Shown: positions 1-5,675 of the stretch, piece by piece
Position numbering within the stretch: the stretch's first letter is position 1
Layout of the letters: each line of letters starts with the position of its first letter
Assembly: GCA_025922795.1 (NCBI GenBank)
Contig: JAICHC010000155.1
Location: forward strand, 1 to 6,829
From: Candidatus Binatia bacterium
Lineage (GTDB): Bacteria; Desulfobacterota_B; Binatia; UBA9968
Reading direction: 5' to 3'
DNA length: 6,829 bases
Notes under the pieces: model-generated
Told to the model about the DNA's origin: nothing
Seen by the model: the letters and a program-made list of their open reading frames with translations, nothing else
Database searches by the model: none
Made by a program: the position numbers and the translations under genes

Positions 1-438
1 ATCTTCAGGCAAGTTCTCGTAGACGTCGACCGGCTCGTAATGTTTGCCGCACTTCAGGCAAGTGACAAGACGGTCGGTGCCGTGAAGTTCGACTAATCTT
101 TCATCGATGGCGCCGGCAAGCTTATGCAAGCCATCGATGTTTTGCGTGATCAGGCCAAGCAGCTGGCCGCGTTTGTCGAATTCACAGATGGCATAGTGGG
201 CGATATTTGGCCGCACGGTTTTGAAGAGTTCATAGGTCGCTTTCTTGAGCCGCCAATGCTGGACTCGCGCCGATTCGCTCGCCAGGAAATCTTCATAGAG
301 CACCGGCTGGTATTTCGTCCAAACGCCCCCAGGGCTGCGAAAGTCCGGTACACCCGACTCTGTGCTGATTCCGGCGCCGGTGAAAAAGACGACGGCTTGA
401 GATCGGCGCAGGCGCCCGGCAAGTTCATCGAGATCCAT
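1..438 (-). CDS. Sir2-family NAD-dependent protein deacylase, N-terminal 146 residues (C-terminus beyond window)
   Basis: Sirtuin that removes acetyl or other acyl groups from protein lysines using NAD, giving nicotinamide and O-acyl-ADP-ribose; it should act in the cytoplasm because no signal peptide is seen. The minus-strand translation from the ATG at 438 stays open to the window edge. It shows the Rossmann NAD-binding motif GAGISTESGVPDFRS at residues 21-35, RPNIAHYAI at 76-84, the TQNIDGLH signature at 98-105, the catalytic His in LHG (H119) and the first zinc pair C127-x2-C130. The second zinc pair and the rest of the Rossmann fold lie outside the window. It begins 26 nt after the stop of the exported FKBP gene, with only a weak GAGTGG ahead of the ATG, so co-transcription is likely. 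The Tyr-x-x-Arg pair of CobB/SIRT5 desuccinylases is not obvious near residues 55-66, so acyl preference is left open. The family call is secure. Confidence 0.95.
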   Translation of the reverse strand, partial: MDLDELAGRLRRSQAVVFFTGAGISTESGVPDFRSPGGVWTKYQPVLYEDFLASESARVQHWRLKKATYELFKTVRPNIAHYAICEFDKRGQLLGLITQNIDGLHKLAGAIDERLVELHGTDRLVTCLKCGKHYEPVDVYENLPED

Positions 439-464
439 CGTCGCCCACTCAGCGGGAGTTCAGT

Positions 465-1067
465 TTATTTCTTGGCTGGTTCCGCCGGCTTGCCGGGTTC
501 TGCGGCCGGGCCCGATTTCCCCGGGGCGGCGGGTGTTGCCGTGGGCGCCGGTTGGATATCGACGACCTTGATGTCGAAGACCAGGGTTTTTCCCGCCATC
601 GGGTGATTCATGTCCATGACGACGGTTTTCTCCTTGATCTCGCGCACCGTCATCGGCACGACCATTCCCTCCGGACTTCGTGCTGCGAGCACGGCGCCGA
701 CTTGAAGCGCGTTCGGTGGAATTTTGTCTTTGGGAACTTCCTGAACGGCGTTCGGATCAACCTTGCCGTAGCCGTCCTCGGGCTTGACGGTGACATGCTT
801 TTCGCCGCCGACTTTCATGCCCGCCAATTCTTTTTCCAGCCCCGGGATCATCATCTTCTGACCGTGGATGTACTTAAGCGGCTCTTTGCCTTTGCTCGAT
901 TCGAGTACTTGTCCTTCCGGGCTCTTGAGCGTGTACTCCAGGCTGACCATCAAGCCATCCTTAACCACGCGGTTATCTTTACTCTTCTCCGCCGTCGCCG
1001 AGAAAGCGGACCGGCCAAACATGCCGAGCACTAAAAGTGCGACGAGCGTTAGCAGTTTAATATGCAT
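465..1067 (-). CDS. Exported SlyD-like FKBP-type peptidyl-prolyl cis-trans isomerase
   Basis: Catalyses cis-trans isomerisation of Xaa-Pro bonds and probably also acts as a folding chaperone. Residues 1-24 form a signal peptide (Lys4, hydrophobic run 5-17, small residues around AFSATA at 21-26), placing it in the periplasm or cell envelope. The FKBP half-domain runs about 38-100 (SLEYTL, YIHG, MIPGLEKELAGM). An inserted IF-type domain spans about 101-152 (PEDGYG, VPKDKIPP, VREIKEKTVV), and the closing strand NHPMAGKTL..FDIKV is at 154-168, the usual SlyD layout. The Asp of the canonical FDSS motif is Glu here (LESS, 55-58). Residues 173-200 are a Pro/Ala/Lys-rich, probably disordered tail instead of SlyD's His-rich metal-binding tail. 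The start is supported by a good Shine-Dalgarno. The sirtuin follows 26 nt downstream. A paralogue lies at 3930-4490, with roughly half of aligned core residues identical by eye. Confidence 0.93.
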   Translation of the reverse strand: MHIKLLTLVALLVLGMFGRSAFSATAEKSKDNRVVKDGLMVSLEYTLKSPEGQVLESSKGKEPLKYIHGQKMMIPGLEKELAGMKVGGEKHVTVKPEDGYGKVDPNAVQEVPKDKIPPNALQVGAVLAARSPEGMVVPMTVREIKEKTVVMDMNHPMAGKTLVFDIKVVDIQPAPTATPAAPGKSGPAAEPGKPAEPAKK

Positions 1068-1072
1068 TGATA

Positions 1073-1080
1073 CCTCTCTT
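1073..1080 (-). promoter_or_regulatory. Shine-Dalgarno site of the exported FKBP gene
   Basis: Read on the minus strand, AAGAGAGG lies 5 nt before the ATG at 1067. It is a strong, well-spaced ribosome-binding site and fixes the start just ahead of the signal peptide. Confidence 0.7.
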
Positions 1081-1150
1081 TAAATTCATGGAACACGATG
1101 ACGCGATTCGAGCAGCTTAGCATTGCGGGAGCCGAACTCAATGGTGTCGT

Positions 1151-1363
1151 ATCACCACAGAGGCCTAGCGCAGCAGAGCCGAACCCCAAATCTCGGAATA
1201 TCTCTCGCAAAGACGCAAAGGCCGCAAAGATCGGAGATTACGGGTGAAAATTATTCGTAGGAGTTTTGATATTCCCCTCTAATCTAACCTTGGCGACTTT
1301 GCGCCTTGGCGGGAGGAATTTCAGGCTCCGAGTTCTCGGCGTACTCCGCGTCTCTGCAGTGAA
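1151..1363. repeat. Nested imperfect inverted repeat with CGCAAAG units filling the spacer
   Basis: The spacer 1068-1429 has no convincing gene; this element fills most of it. Inner arms: CGCAAAGA, CGCAAAGGC, CGCAAAGA in a row at 1206-1230 on the plus strand, matched in inverse orientation at 1289-1317, where the complement reads CGCCAAGGCGCAAAGTCGCC. Outer arms: 1151-1180 (ATCACCACAGAGGCC...) matches the complement of 1324-1363 (TTCACTGCAGAGACG...) imperfectly. The centre, 1231-1288, is AT-richer and unrelated. The unit recurs in the thiolase/OB-fold spacer at 6264-6395. The left edge begins 83 nt upstream of the FKBP start, so that gene's promoter must lie in or beside the element. I cannot tell a non-autonomous mobile element from a structural repeat. 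Unit matches are seen directly; treating it as one element is inference. Confidence 0.65.
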
Positions 1364-1429
1364 TTGCCTCTGGATTGACAAACCCGCCCTTCATCAGGAG
1401 TGCATTCGATAGCTGGTCGCGAAGGGGCT

Positions 1430-2422
1430 TTAGTATTTTGCAATCACCCGTTCTCCCCAGAGATCCATCACTTGATCGTAGATGGCGTTGGGCGGCGTGA
1501 TAAGAATTCGCTTGATCCCGTCGGCTTCCAAGCGTTTCACCTTCTCGATGCACTCCCGCGGGGTGCCCGCGATGGTAAAGCGATCGAGCAAATAATCAGT
1601 GACGAAATTGGGATCGATGCGCTCTTCGATGGGCTTGGAGATATCGAAGTTATCCATGAAGCGCTGGACGCCTGCGGCTTCGCCTTCGGGGACAGTCTCC
1701 ATTGTAAAGCGAAAGTTATGATGGGCGCGATTGGCCATGCGTGAGCGCACGCGGCGACGCGCCAGATCGCCGTCCTCGTCGACGACGATCATGCCTGCCG
1801 GCATGATGTCGATGTCATCCGGGCTTCGCCCGGCGAGTCTGGCTCCCTCGGCAATGCGCTGGCGCGCCCAATCAGTCACCGGTTTGGCGAAACCGGTGCC
1901 GAGAATGACGCCGTCGCAAGTGCGGCCCGCGACGGCGAGCGTTTTCGGACCCTCGGCCGAGATGTAAATCGGGACGGGACGCTTCCCGGCTTTGAGCTTG
2001 ACGTTGCCGCCGACGCGTTCCCGGCTCTTCGGCACGTCGATGCCGCGGTCGTGCAGCAGATCGCGCATCGTGCGCAACCCTTTCTCAAAGTCGGCGAGCC
2101 TGGTTGCAGTTCTTCCCAAACTATAAACCGGCCCGTCGCCGGTGCCCATGCCGATGATTGCGCGACCCTGCGAAATCTCGTTTAGCGTCGCGAAGGAATT
2201 CGCCGTGATCGTCGGGTCGCGATAAACCATGTTCGTCACGGCGGTGCCGAAGCGGATTTTCGTAGTGTTGACAGCGCACATCGCCATAACTTGATATGGA
2301 TCGACGTTGTTCATCTGGCTGTCGGCGAAAAAGATCGCTTCGAACCCGAGCTGTTCGGCGCGCTTGCCGCGCTCCACGGCTTCCTTAACCGTGCGCGCTG
2401 ACCCATGCAAACAAAAGTTCAT
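1430..2422 (-). CDS. Luciferase-like (LLM class) flavin/F420-dependent oxidoreductase
   Basis: Single-domain TIM-barrel oxidoreductase of the bacterial luciferase / methylene-tetrahydromethanopterin reductase superfamily, 330 aa, the usual length. Members use FMN or F420 to reduce or monooxygenate varied small molecules; substrate cannot be read from sequence. Seen in order: first strand MNFCLHGS with the AEQLGFEAIFFADS helix-strand at 22-36; RFGTAVTNMVYRDPTITAN at 57-75; the superfamily segment ATLNEISQGRAIIGMGTGDG at 78-97; PVPIYISAEGPKTLAVAG with CDGVIL at 149-174; and the C-terminal TIAGTPRECIEKVKRLEADG at 283-302. Asp169 and the GTG after it fit the cofactor phosphate end of the barrel. 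No signal peptide, so cytoplasmic. The MFS gene lies directly upstream on the same strand, suggesting import and turnover of one compound, but a 138-nt repeat-filled gap separates them. Similarity to F420 enzymes such as Mer is suggestive only. Confidence 0.92.
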   Translation of the reverse strand: MNFCLHGSARTVKEAVERGKRAEQLGFEAIFFADSQMNNVDPYQVMAMCAVNTTKIRFGTAVTNMVYRDPTITANSFATLNEISQGRAIIGMGTGDGPVYSLGRTATRLADFEKGLRTMRDLLHDRGIDVPKSRERVGGNVKLKAGKRPVPIYISAEGPKTLAVAGRTCDGVILGTGFAKPVTDWARQRIAEGARLAGRSPDDIDIMPAGMIVVDEDGDLARRRVRSRMANRAHHNFRFTMETVPEGEAAGVQRFMDNFDISKPIEERIDPNFVTDYLLDRFTIAGTPRECIEKVKRLEADGIKRILITPPNAIYDQVMDLWGERVIAKY

Positions 2423-2424
2423 AA

Positions 2425-2430
2425 CCTCTT
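2425..2430 (-). promoter_or_regulatory. Unusually close Shine-Dalgarno of the LLM oxidoreductase gene
   Basis: AAGAGG on the minus strand ends only 2 nt before the ATG at 2422. A stop codon lies five codons upstream in frame, so there is no earlier start, and a later start would delete the first barrel strand. The start therefore stands, with a suboptimally tight ribosome-binding site. Confidence 0.5.
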
Positions 2431-2451
2431 CATACTAGCATTGGGCTCTTA

Positions 2452-2560
2452 GTTCAAAACGTTCCAATCGTTCAACCGCTTTGCTCCGTTCAACCAATCG
2501 CTTTGCGATCTCCGTTGATACGATTTGAACTACTTGAACGGTTTGAACGTCTTGAACATC
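2452..2560. repeat. GTTCAA/TTGAAC 9-nt-register inverted repeat element, copy 1
   Basis: From 2452 the sequence reads as consecutive 9-mers: GTTCAAAAC, GTTCCAATC, GTTCAACCG, CTTTGCTCC, GTTCAACCA. The centre holds ATCGC-TTT-GCGAT (2497-2509), a small hairpin, and the other arm is four inverse 9-mers from 2525: TTGAACTAC, TTGAACGGT, TTGAACGTC, TTGAACATC. AATCGT (2466-2471) can pair with ACGATT (2520-2525) around the hairpin. The last unit ends one base before the MFS stop codon (2561-2563), so the element starts exactly where the gene ends and lies between it and the downstream LLM gene. Positions 2467-2560 match copy 2 (5680-5773) at 80 of 94 bases without gaps. No U-tract follows on the minus strand, so it is not a standard intrinsic terminator. 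Confidence 0.85.
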
Positions 2561-3826
2561 CTAATTCCCTGCTCCCATTTGGCGCGCGTGCCAGCGCACG
2601 CAGGTGTGGATCGCCATGCCGGAAATGACAAAGCAGACGAGGCATACGGTAAAGGACCACGCGTAGGAGCCGGTGGTGTCAAACAGATAGCCGCCGATCC
2701 ATGAGCCTAAGGCGCTGCCAAGCCCGAAGCTGATTTCGAGAAAACCGAAAATGAGGCCGATCTTACGGCCGGAAAAAATATCGCCGATGACGGCGCCGTA
2801 AGTCGGATTGCCGGCGCTGTGGCCGATGCCGTAAAGTGCGATCGTGAGATAAACCAGCCAAAGCGGCGCGCCGAAGGTCATGACAATCATGCAACCGACG
2901 CCGAGCGCGGTGACGAAGGTAGCGACGCCGTACGCTTTGCTGCGGCCGAGGCGGTCGGAGATGGTACCCCATATTATGGTCGCGCCGATCCGGATGAAAC
3001 CGATGAGTCCGAAATAAAATGAAGCAACCAGCTTCTCGTAACCGACGGCGACGAAGTGGGCGATCGCATGGGTATTGATCATGAACAAAGCCGTGCCGAG
3101 CGCTAAATGCCCGACGGTGATACACCAGAAAGGGAAGGATCGCGCCGCTTCTCCGAGGGTCCAATCGCGTGCGCCCGTTTTTGCTGAATGCCGGCCGGGA
3201 TTTTGTGCGGTTGCTGGAGTGTTATCGCCGTCAGGAAATTGCCCCACGTCTTGCGGATCGCGGCGTTGAAACAGCGCGTTGGCCGGTACCAAGATAAACA
3301 GCAGCAAGCTTCCGGTGACGATGAACGTCCCGCGCCAGCCGATGTTATTGATCAATAGTTGAGTCAGCGGCACCATCACCAGGGCACCCACGCCCTGTCC
3401 CATGGAGGCGATGCCGATCGCGGTGGCGCGCCGGCGCACGAACCAGAACGAAATGAGCGCATTGTGACCGACGAAACTGAGAGCACCCTGACCGAGCGCG
3501 GTGATGATGCCGTAAGAAACGTACAGGCCAAGCAGCGAACTGGCGAACGATGAAGCCACCAGTCCGACTCCGACCAGCAGCGCGCCGAGCGGCATCAGAA
3601 GCCGCGGCCCGAATCGGTCGAAGGCCAAACCGACCAGCGGCGATGCAAGCGCGTAGACAACGAAGTTTACCGAAGCCACCGTAGCGCCATCGCTGCGCGA
3701 CCAGGAAAACTCTTCCAATAGGGCGAGGTAGTACACGCCGAAGGCGCCGTTGACCCCGCGCATCACGACCATGTTGGCAAAGCACAAAGCAAGGATCACA
3801 TAGCCGTAGAAGAACCGGGGAGCCAT
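2561..3826 (-). CDS. MFS transporter, OFA/monocarboxylate-like
   Basis: Twelve-helix Major Facilitator Superfamily carrier, 421 aa, inner membrane. The N-terminal RFFYGYVILALCFANMVVMRG helix (4-24), GVNGAFGVYYLALLEEFSWSRSDGA (24-48) and a motif-A-like GLAFDRFGPRLLM (66-78) resemble oxalate/formate-antiporter and monocarboxylate-type carriers. The second half repeats motif A as GTISDRLGRSKAYG (287-300). A hydrophilic cytoplasmic loop at about 186-227 (RRDPQDVGQF..., Pro/Thr-rich) separates the halves as usual. Likely cargo is a small organic anion, but no residue fixes it. The ATG at 3826 is the only start that keeps helix 1, yet the leader is CT-rich with no Shine-Dalgarno because the TGGAGT repeat begins within 8 nt of the start. 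The LLM oxidoreductase follows on the same strand, a possible functional partner. The fold is sure; the subfamily is moderately sure. Confidence 0.92.
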   Translation of the reverse strand: MAPRFFYGYVILALCFANMVVMRGVNGAFGVYYLALLEEFSWSRSDGATVASVNFVVYALASPLVGLAFDRFGPRLLMPLGALLVGVGLVASSFASSLLGLYVSYGIITALGQGALSFVGHNALISFWFVRRRATAIGIASMGQGVGALVMVPLTQLLINNIGWRGTFIVTGSLLLFILVPANALFQRRDPQDVGQFPDGDNTPATAQNPGRHSAKTGARDWTLGEAARSFPFWCITVGHLALGTALFMINTHAIAHFVAVGYEKLVASFYFGLIGFIRIGATIIWGTISDRLGRSKAYGVATFVTALGVGCMIVMTFGAPLWLVYLTIALYGIGHSAGNPTYGAVIGDIFSGRKIGLIFGFLEISFGLGSALGSWIGGYLFDTTGSYAWSFTVCLVCFVISGMAIHTCVRWHARQMGAGN

Positions 3827-3833
3827 GGAGAAT

Positions 3834-3911
3834 TTGGAGTGATGGAGTGCCGGAGTATTGGAGTAGTTGGTATTATTGCATCAGGCCATTACTCCATCAC
3901 TCCAATACTCC
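3834..3911. repeat. TGGAGT 8-nt-register inverted repeat, copy 1
   Basis: Left arm in 8-mers from 3835: TGGAGTGA, TGGAGTGC, CGGAGTAT, TGGAGTAG. Right arm in inverse 8-mers from 3888: ATTACTCC, ATCACTCC, AATACTCC. TTGGAGTGATGGAGT (3834-3848) is a perfect 15-bp inverted match to 3891-3905, and 3852-3864 is a perfect 13-bp inverted match to 3899-3911, so two competing hairpins are possible. It fills almost the whole gap between the 3' end of the second FKBP and the start of the MFS gene, ending 7 nt from the MFS ATG. No T-tract supports a standard terminator. Confidence 0.85.
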
Positions 3912-3929
3912 AACGATGGGTTGACGTGT

Positions 3930-4490
3930 CTATCTTGCTTGCGTGGCTTTAATGTCTTTGATCTTAACGTCGAAATTCAAAGTCTTGCCGGCCAGCGGAT
4001 GGTTGAAGTCGACGACCACGGTCTTCTCTTTGACTTCATGCACCCGGATCGGAATCGCGCGTCCATCCTCGGCTTTGGTCATCAACATGACGCCGGGCTT
4101 TTGCGCCTCGGCAGGAACCATATCCCGTGGAATTTCCTGCAGCGCCTTATCATCGGTTAACCCGTAGCCGTCTTCCGGTTTCACTTGAACCTTTTTCTGG
4201 TCGCCGACTTTCAATCCGGCCAGTTCCTGTTCGAGACCCTTGACAATTTGTCCCGCGCCTTGAATGAACGTGAGCGGTTCCTTGCCAACGTTGGTGTCGA
4301 TGACTTTACCGGTGTCATCGGTGAGCGTGTACTCGATAGAAACGAGCGAGCCCTCTTGAATGTTGGAACCCGGCTTCAGGGTGATCGCTTGTGACGACTG
4401 TCCTCCGCCGAGGCGGGCGAGACTGGTGAGGAAAAACAGCGCGCCGAGAACCGCGCCGCTCATCATGAATAGTGCTAGAAATTGTTTCAC
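3930..4490 (-). CDS. SlyD-like FKBP-type prolyl isomerase with N-terminal membrane anchor/signal
   Basis: Peptidyl-prolyl cis-trans isomerase, 186 aa from the GTG at 4490. Residues 1-30 (MKQFLALFMM, then a hydrophobic run to LTSLARLGGG) form a signal peptide or uncleaved anchor, so the domain faces the periplasm. The FKBP core starts at LVSIEYTL (49-56); IDTN (64-67) keeps the Asp that the paralogue has lost. Further motifs are FIQG (75-78), VKGLEQELAGLKVG (83-96), PEDGYG (105-110), an IF-type insert to about 161, and NHPLAGKTLNFDVKI (163-177). It ends without the Pro-rich tail of the first FKBP. A longer frame opens at an ATG at 4619, but those 43 extra residues read through the repeat at 4578-4638 and precede the Shine-Dalgarno, so they are rejected. 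It is the first minus-strand gene downstream of the divergent spacer and lies 5' of the MFS and LLM genes. Confidence 0.92.
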   Translation of the reverse strand: MKQFLALFMMSGAVLGALFFLTSLARLGGGQSSQAITLKPGSNIQEGSLVSIEYTLTDDTGKVIDTNVGKEPLTFIQGAGQIVKGLEQELAGLKVGDQKKVQVKPEDGYGLTDDKALQEIPRDMVPAEAQKPGVMLMTKAEDGRAIPIRVHEVKEKTVVVDFNHPLAGKTLNFDVKIKDIKATQAR

Positions 4491-4494
4491 GGAA

Positions 4495-4499
4495 TCCTC
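4495..4499 (-). promoter_or_regulatory. Shine-Dalgarno deciding the GTG start of the second FKBP
   Basis: GAGGA on the minus strand sits 4 nt before the GTG at 4490, immediately ahead of a typical Lys-hydrophobic signal sequence. This favours GTG over the upstream ATG at 4619 and the in-frame ATG nine codons later. Confidence 0.6.
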
Positions 4500-4577
4500 G
4501 TGAAGTGGTTCGCTAAACAGCGGCTTCGCGCCAAGATATATTGGCCAACCCCCGAATACAACCCGACTGAACGAAAA

Positions 4578-4638
4578 TTGGGGTGTTGGAGTACTGGAGT
4601 TCTGAGTCCTGGGATGCAATCCATTACTCCGACCAGCA
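4578..4638. repeat. TGGAGT 8-nt-register repeat, degenerate copy 2
   Basis: Left arm as 8-mers from 4578: TTGGGGTG, TTGGAGTA, CTGGAGTT, then the decayed CTGAGTCC. The right arm is reduced to CCATTACTCC (4621-4630) followed by GACCAGCA. CCATTACTCC is identical to 3886-3895 of copy 1, and GGAGTACTGGAGT differs from GGAGTATTGGAGT there by one base. It lies in the divergent spacer between the second FKBP and the EamA transporter, 88 nt upstream of the FKBP start codon. Confidence 0.7.
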
Positions 4639-4789
4639 CTTCAAACGCTATCGATAGAGCGAGGTAATCGAGAGTAACCAAGCAGGAAGTTTTTCAGTAG
4701 CCCGCCAAACGCATTCTGGGCGCCATTCGCTATCTTGCGTCCGCGAGCTGTGCTAAGAGAATTGTCAACAGCACTATGACAGTCTCTTC
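4639..4789. other. Remainder of the divergent spacer before the EamA gene
   Basis: The spacer between the divergent start codons is 299 nt (4491-4789), so both promoters should lie here. Beyond the repeat and the FKBP ribosome-binding site I see no clear -35/-10 pair, operator palindrome or RNA gene. The bases just before the EamA ATG (GACAGTCTCTTC) contain no Shine-Dalgarno; an in-frame TAA further upstream and no alternative start codon between support the ATG at 4790. Confidence 0.4.
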
Positions 4790-5650
4790 ATGAGCAGCGA
4801 GCTTTGGGCGATCATCTCAGCCGCGGCCTGGGCGGTGGACTCGGTCCTCGTGCGCAGGGGTACCGCCTTTTCGAATCCCTCGACCGCGGCGCTCATCAGT
4901 TTCATGGTCAATGTTGCGGTTCTGGTCCCCTACATTGTTTATCAGTATCCCACGGAAAAGATTTTTCAGCCGGCAAATTTTTTCTTTGTTGTAAGCGGGA
5001 TTATCCAGCCGGCGATCGTGAGGGTCATGTTCTACATCGGCATCGTCCGGCTCGGAGTGTCGCGCGCCGGTCCGATCCGCGGAACGTCTCCGTTATTTTC
5101 GGTCGCTATCGCCTTTTTTCTTTTTCATGACCGGCCCGGCTTAATCGTCTACTTGGGTGGAGTTTTGACCGTGGCGGGCACGTGGCTGGTCTCGTACAAA
5201 CGAGCCGGAGAGGCGAAGTGGCGGGCTGTCGATCTGTTATTTCCTTTGGGCGCGGCGATGCTCGCGTCGGTGTCCCAGAATATCCGGAAGATGGGACTCA
5301 ATACCACCGACGAGCCGATCATCGCGGCGACCATCTCGACGGCAACGTCGCTATGCTGTCTGTTCGGCTCGATGTTGTTTTCCGGCAACGCGAGCTCGAT
5401 TAAAATCACGCGCCAATGTCTGCCGTATTATGGCGGCGCTGCGGTGTTCGCGCTCGTTGGCCAACTGTGCACGTTCATCGCGCTGAATGGCGGTCAAATT
5501 TCCGTTGTGGCGCCCTTGACCAATACCACGCCGCTTTTCGTCATAGCCCTGACCGCGCTGTTTCTGCGCGGAGAAGAGAAAATCAATCGCTTCGTGGTGA
5601 TCGGCGTCCTGCTACTGGTGGCCGGTATTGCCGTCATAACAGGGCGGTAG
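4790..5650 (+). CDS. EamA/DMT-family ten-helix transporter
   Basis: Drug/metabolite transporter superfamily permease, 286 aa, in the inner membrane; family members export or import amino acids, nucleosides or other metabolites. It has two tandem EamA repeats of five helices each: about 1-135, starting ELWAIISAAAWAVDSVLVRRG and closing VYLGGVLTVAGTWLVSYKR, and about 147-286, starting LLFPLGAAMLASVSQNIRKMG and closing RFVVIGVLLLVAGIAVITG. The end-of-helix signatures PIRGTSPLFSVAIAFFLFHDRP (94-115) and APLTNTTPLFVIALTALFLRGE (240-261) match each other and are the usual internal-duplication hallmark. It is the only plus-strand gene in the window, divergent from the second FKBP and convergent with the OB-fold gene. 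No terminator with a T-run follows; the GTTCAA element begins 26 nt after the stop. Substrate is unknown. Confidence 0.93.
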   Translation: MSSELWAIISAAAWAVDSVLVRRGTAFSNPSTAALISFMVNVAVLVPYIVYQYPTEKIFQPANFFFVVSGIIQPAIVRVMFYIGIVRLGVSRAGPIRGTSPLFSVAIAFFLFHDRPGLIVYLGGVLTVAGTWLVSYKRAGEAKWRAVDLLFPLGAAMLASVSQNIRKMGLNTTDEPIIAATISTATSLCCLFGSMLFSGNASSIKITRQCLPYYGGAAVFALVGQLCTFIALNGGQISVVAPLTNTTPLFVIALTALFLRGEEKINRFVVIGVLLLVAGIAVITGR

Positions 5651-5675
5651 AACTTTTTCAGGACGTACAAAAGCA

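Noticed and set aside
1..438. Sir2-type antiphage defence gene
   Set aside because: The visible part is a plain CobB-like sirtuin with a first zinc pair, in a housekeeping context; no Argonaute, HerA or effector domain is visible.
552..1034. Long plus-strand open frame opposite the first FKBP, and similar frames at 1400-1744, 5416-5943 and 2763-3164
   Set aside because: They mirror recognisable genes on the other frame or strand, have low-complexity Arg/His/Ala-rich translations and no family motif. The one at 5416-5943 also runs through the repeat and the convergent spacer.
1084..1150. Sigma-70 promoter for the first FKBP (TTGAGT with a TAAGCT-like -10 on the minus strand)
   Set aside because: The -10 match is poor and the spacer is 16 nt, so this is no better than expected by chance in a 70-nt AT-mixed stretch.
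1877..1898. Perfect 9-bp hairpin CACCGGTTT-GGCG-AAACCGGTG, and another at 1788-1807 (ATCATGCC/GGCATGAT)
   Set aside because: Both lie inside the LLM coding region, encode conserved-looking protein sequence and show no repeat partner elsewhere in the window.
2452..2560. CRISPR array or iteron-type origin from the tandem 9-mers
   Set aside because: Units are 9 nt with no spacers of 25-40 nt, arms are inverted, and there is no cas or rep gene nearby.
3834..3911. Rho-independent terminator for the second FKBP
   Set aside because: The stems are AT/GC mixed with a long loop (42 nt) and no T-tract follows on the minus strand.
4491..4619. N-terminal extension of the second FKBP to an ATG at 4619 (43 extra residues)
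   Set aside because: The extra residues translate the TGGAGT repeat and do not resemble a signal or FKBP sequence; a Shine-Dalgarno plus GTG directly precedes a proper signal peptide at 4490.
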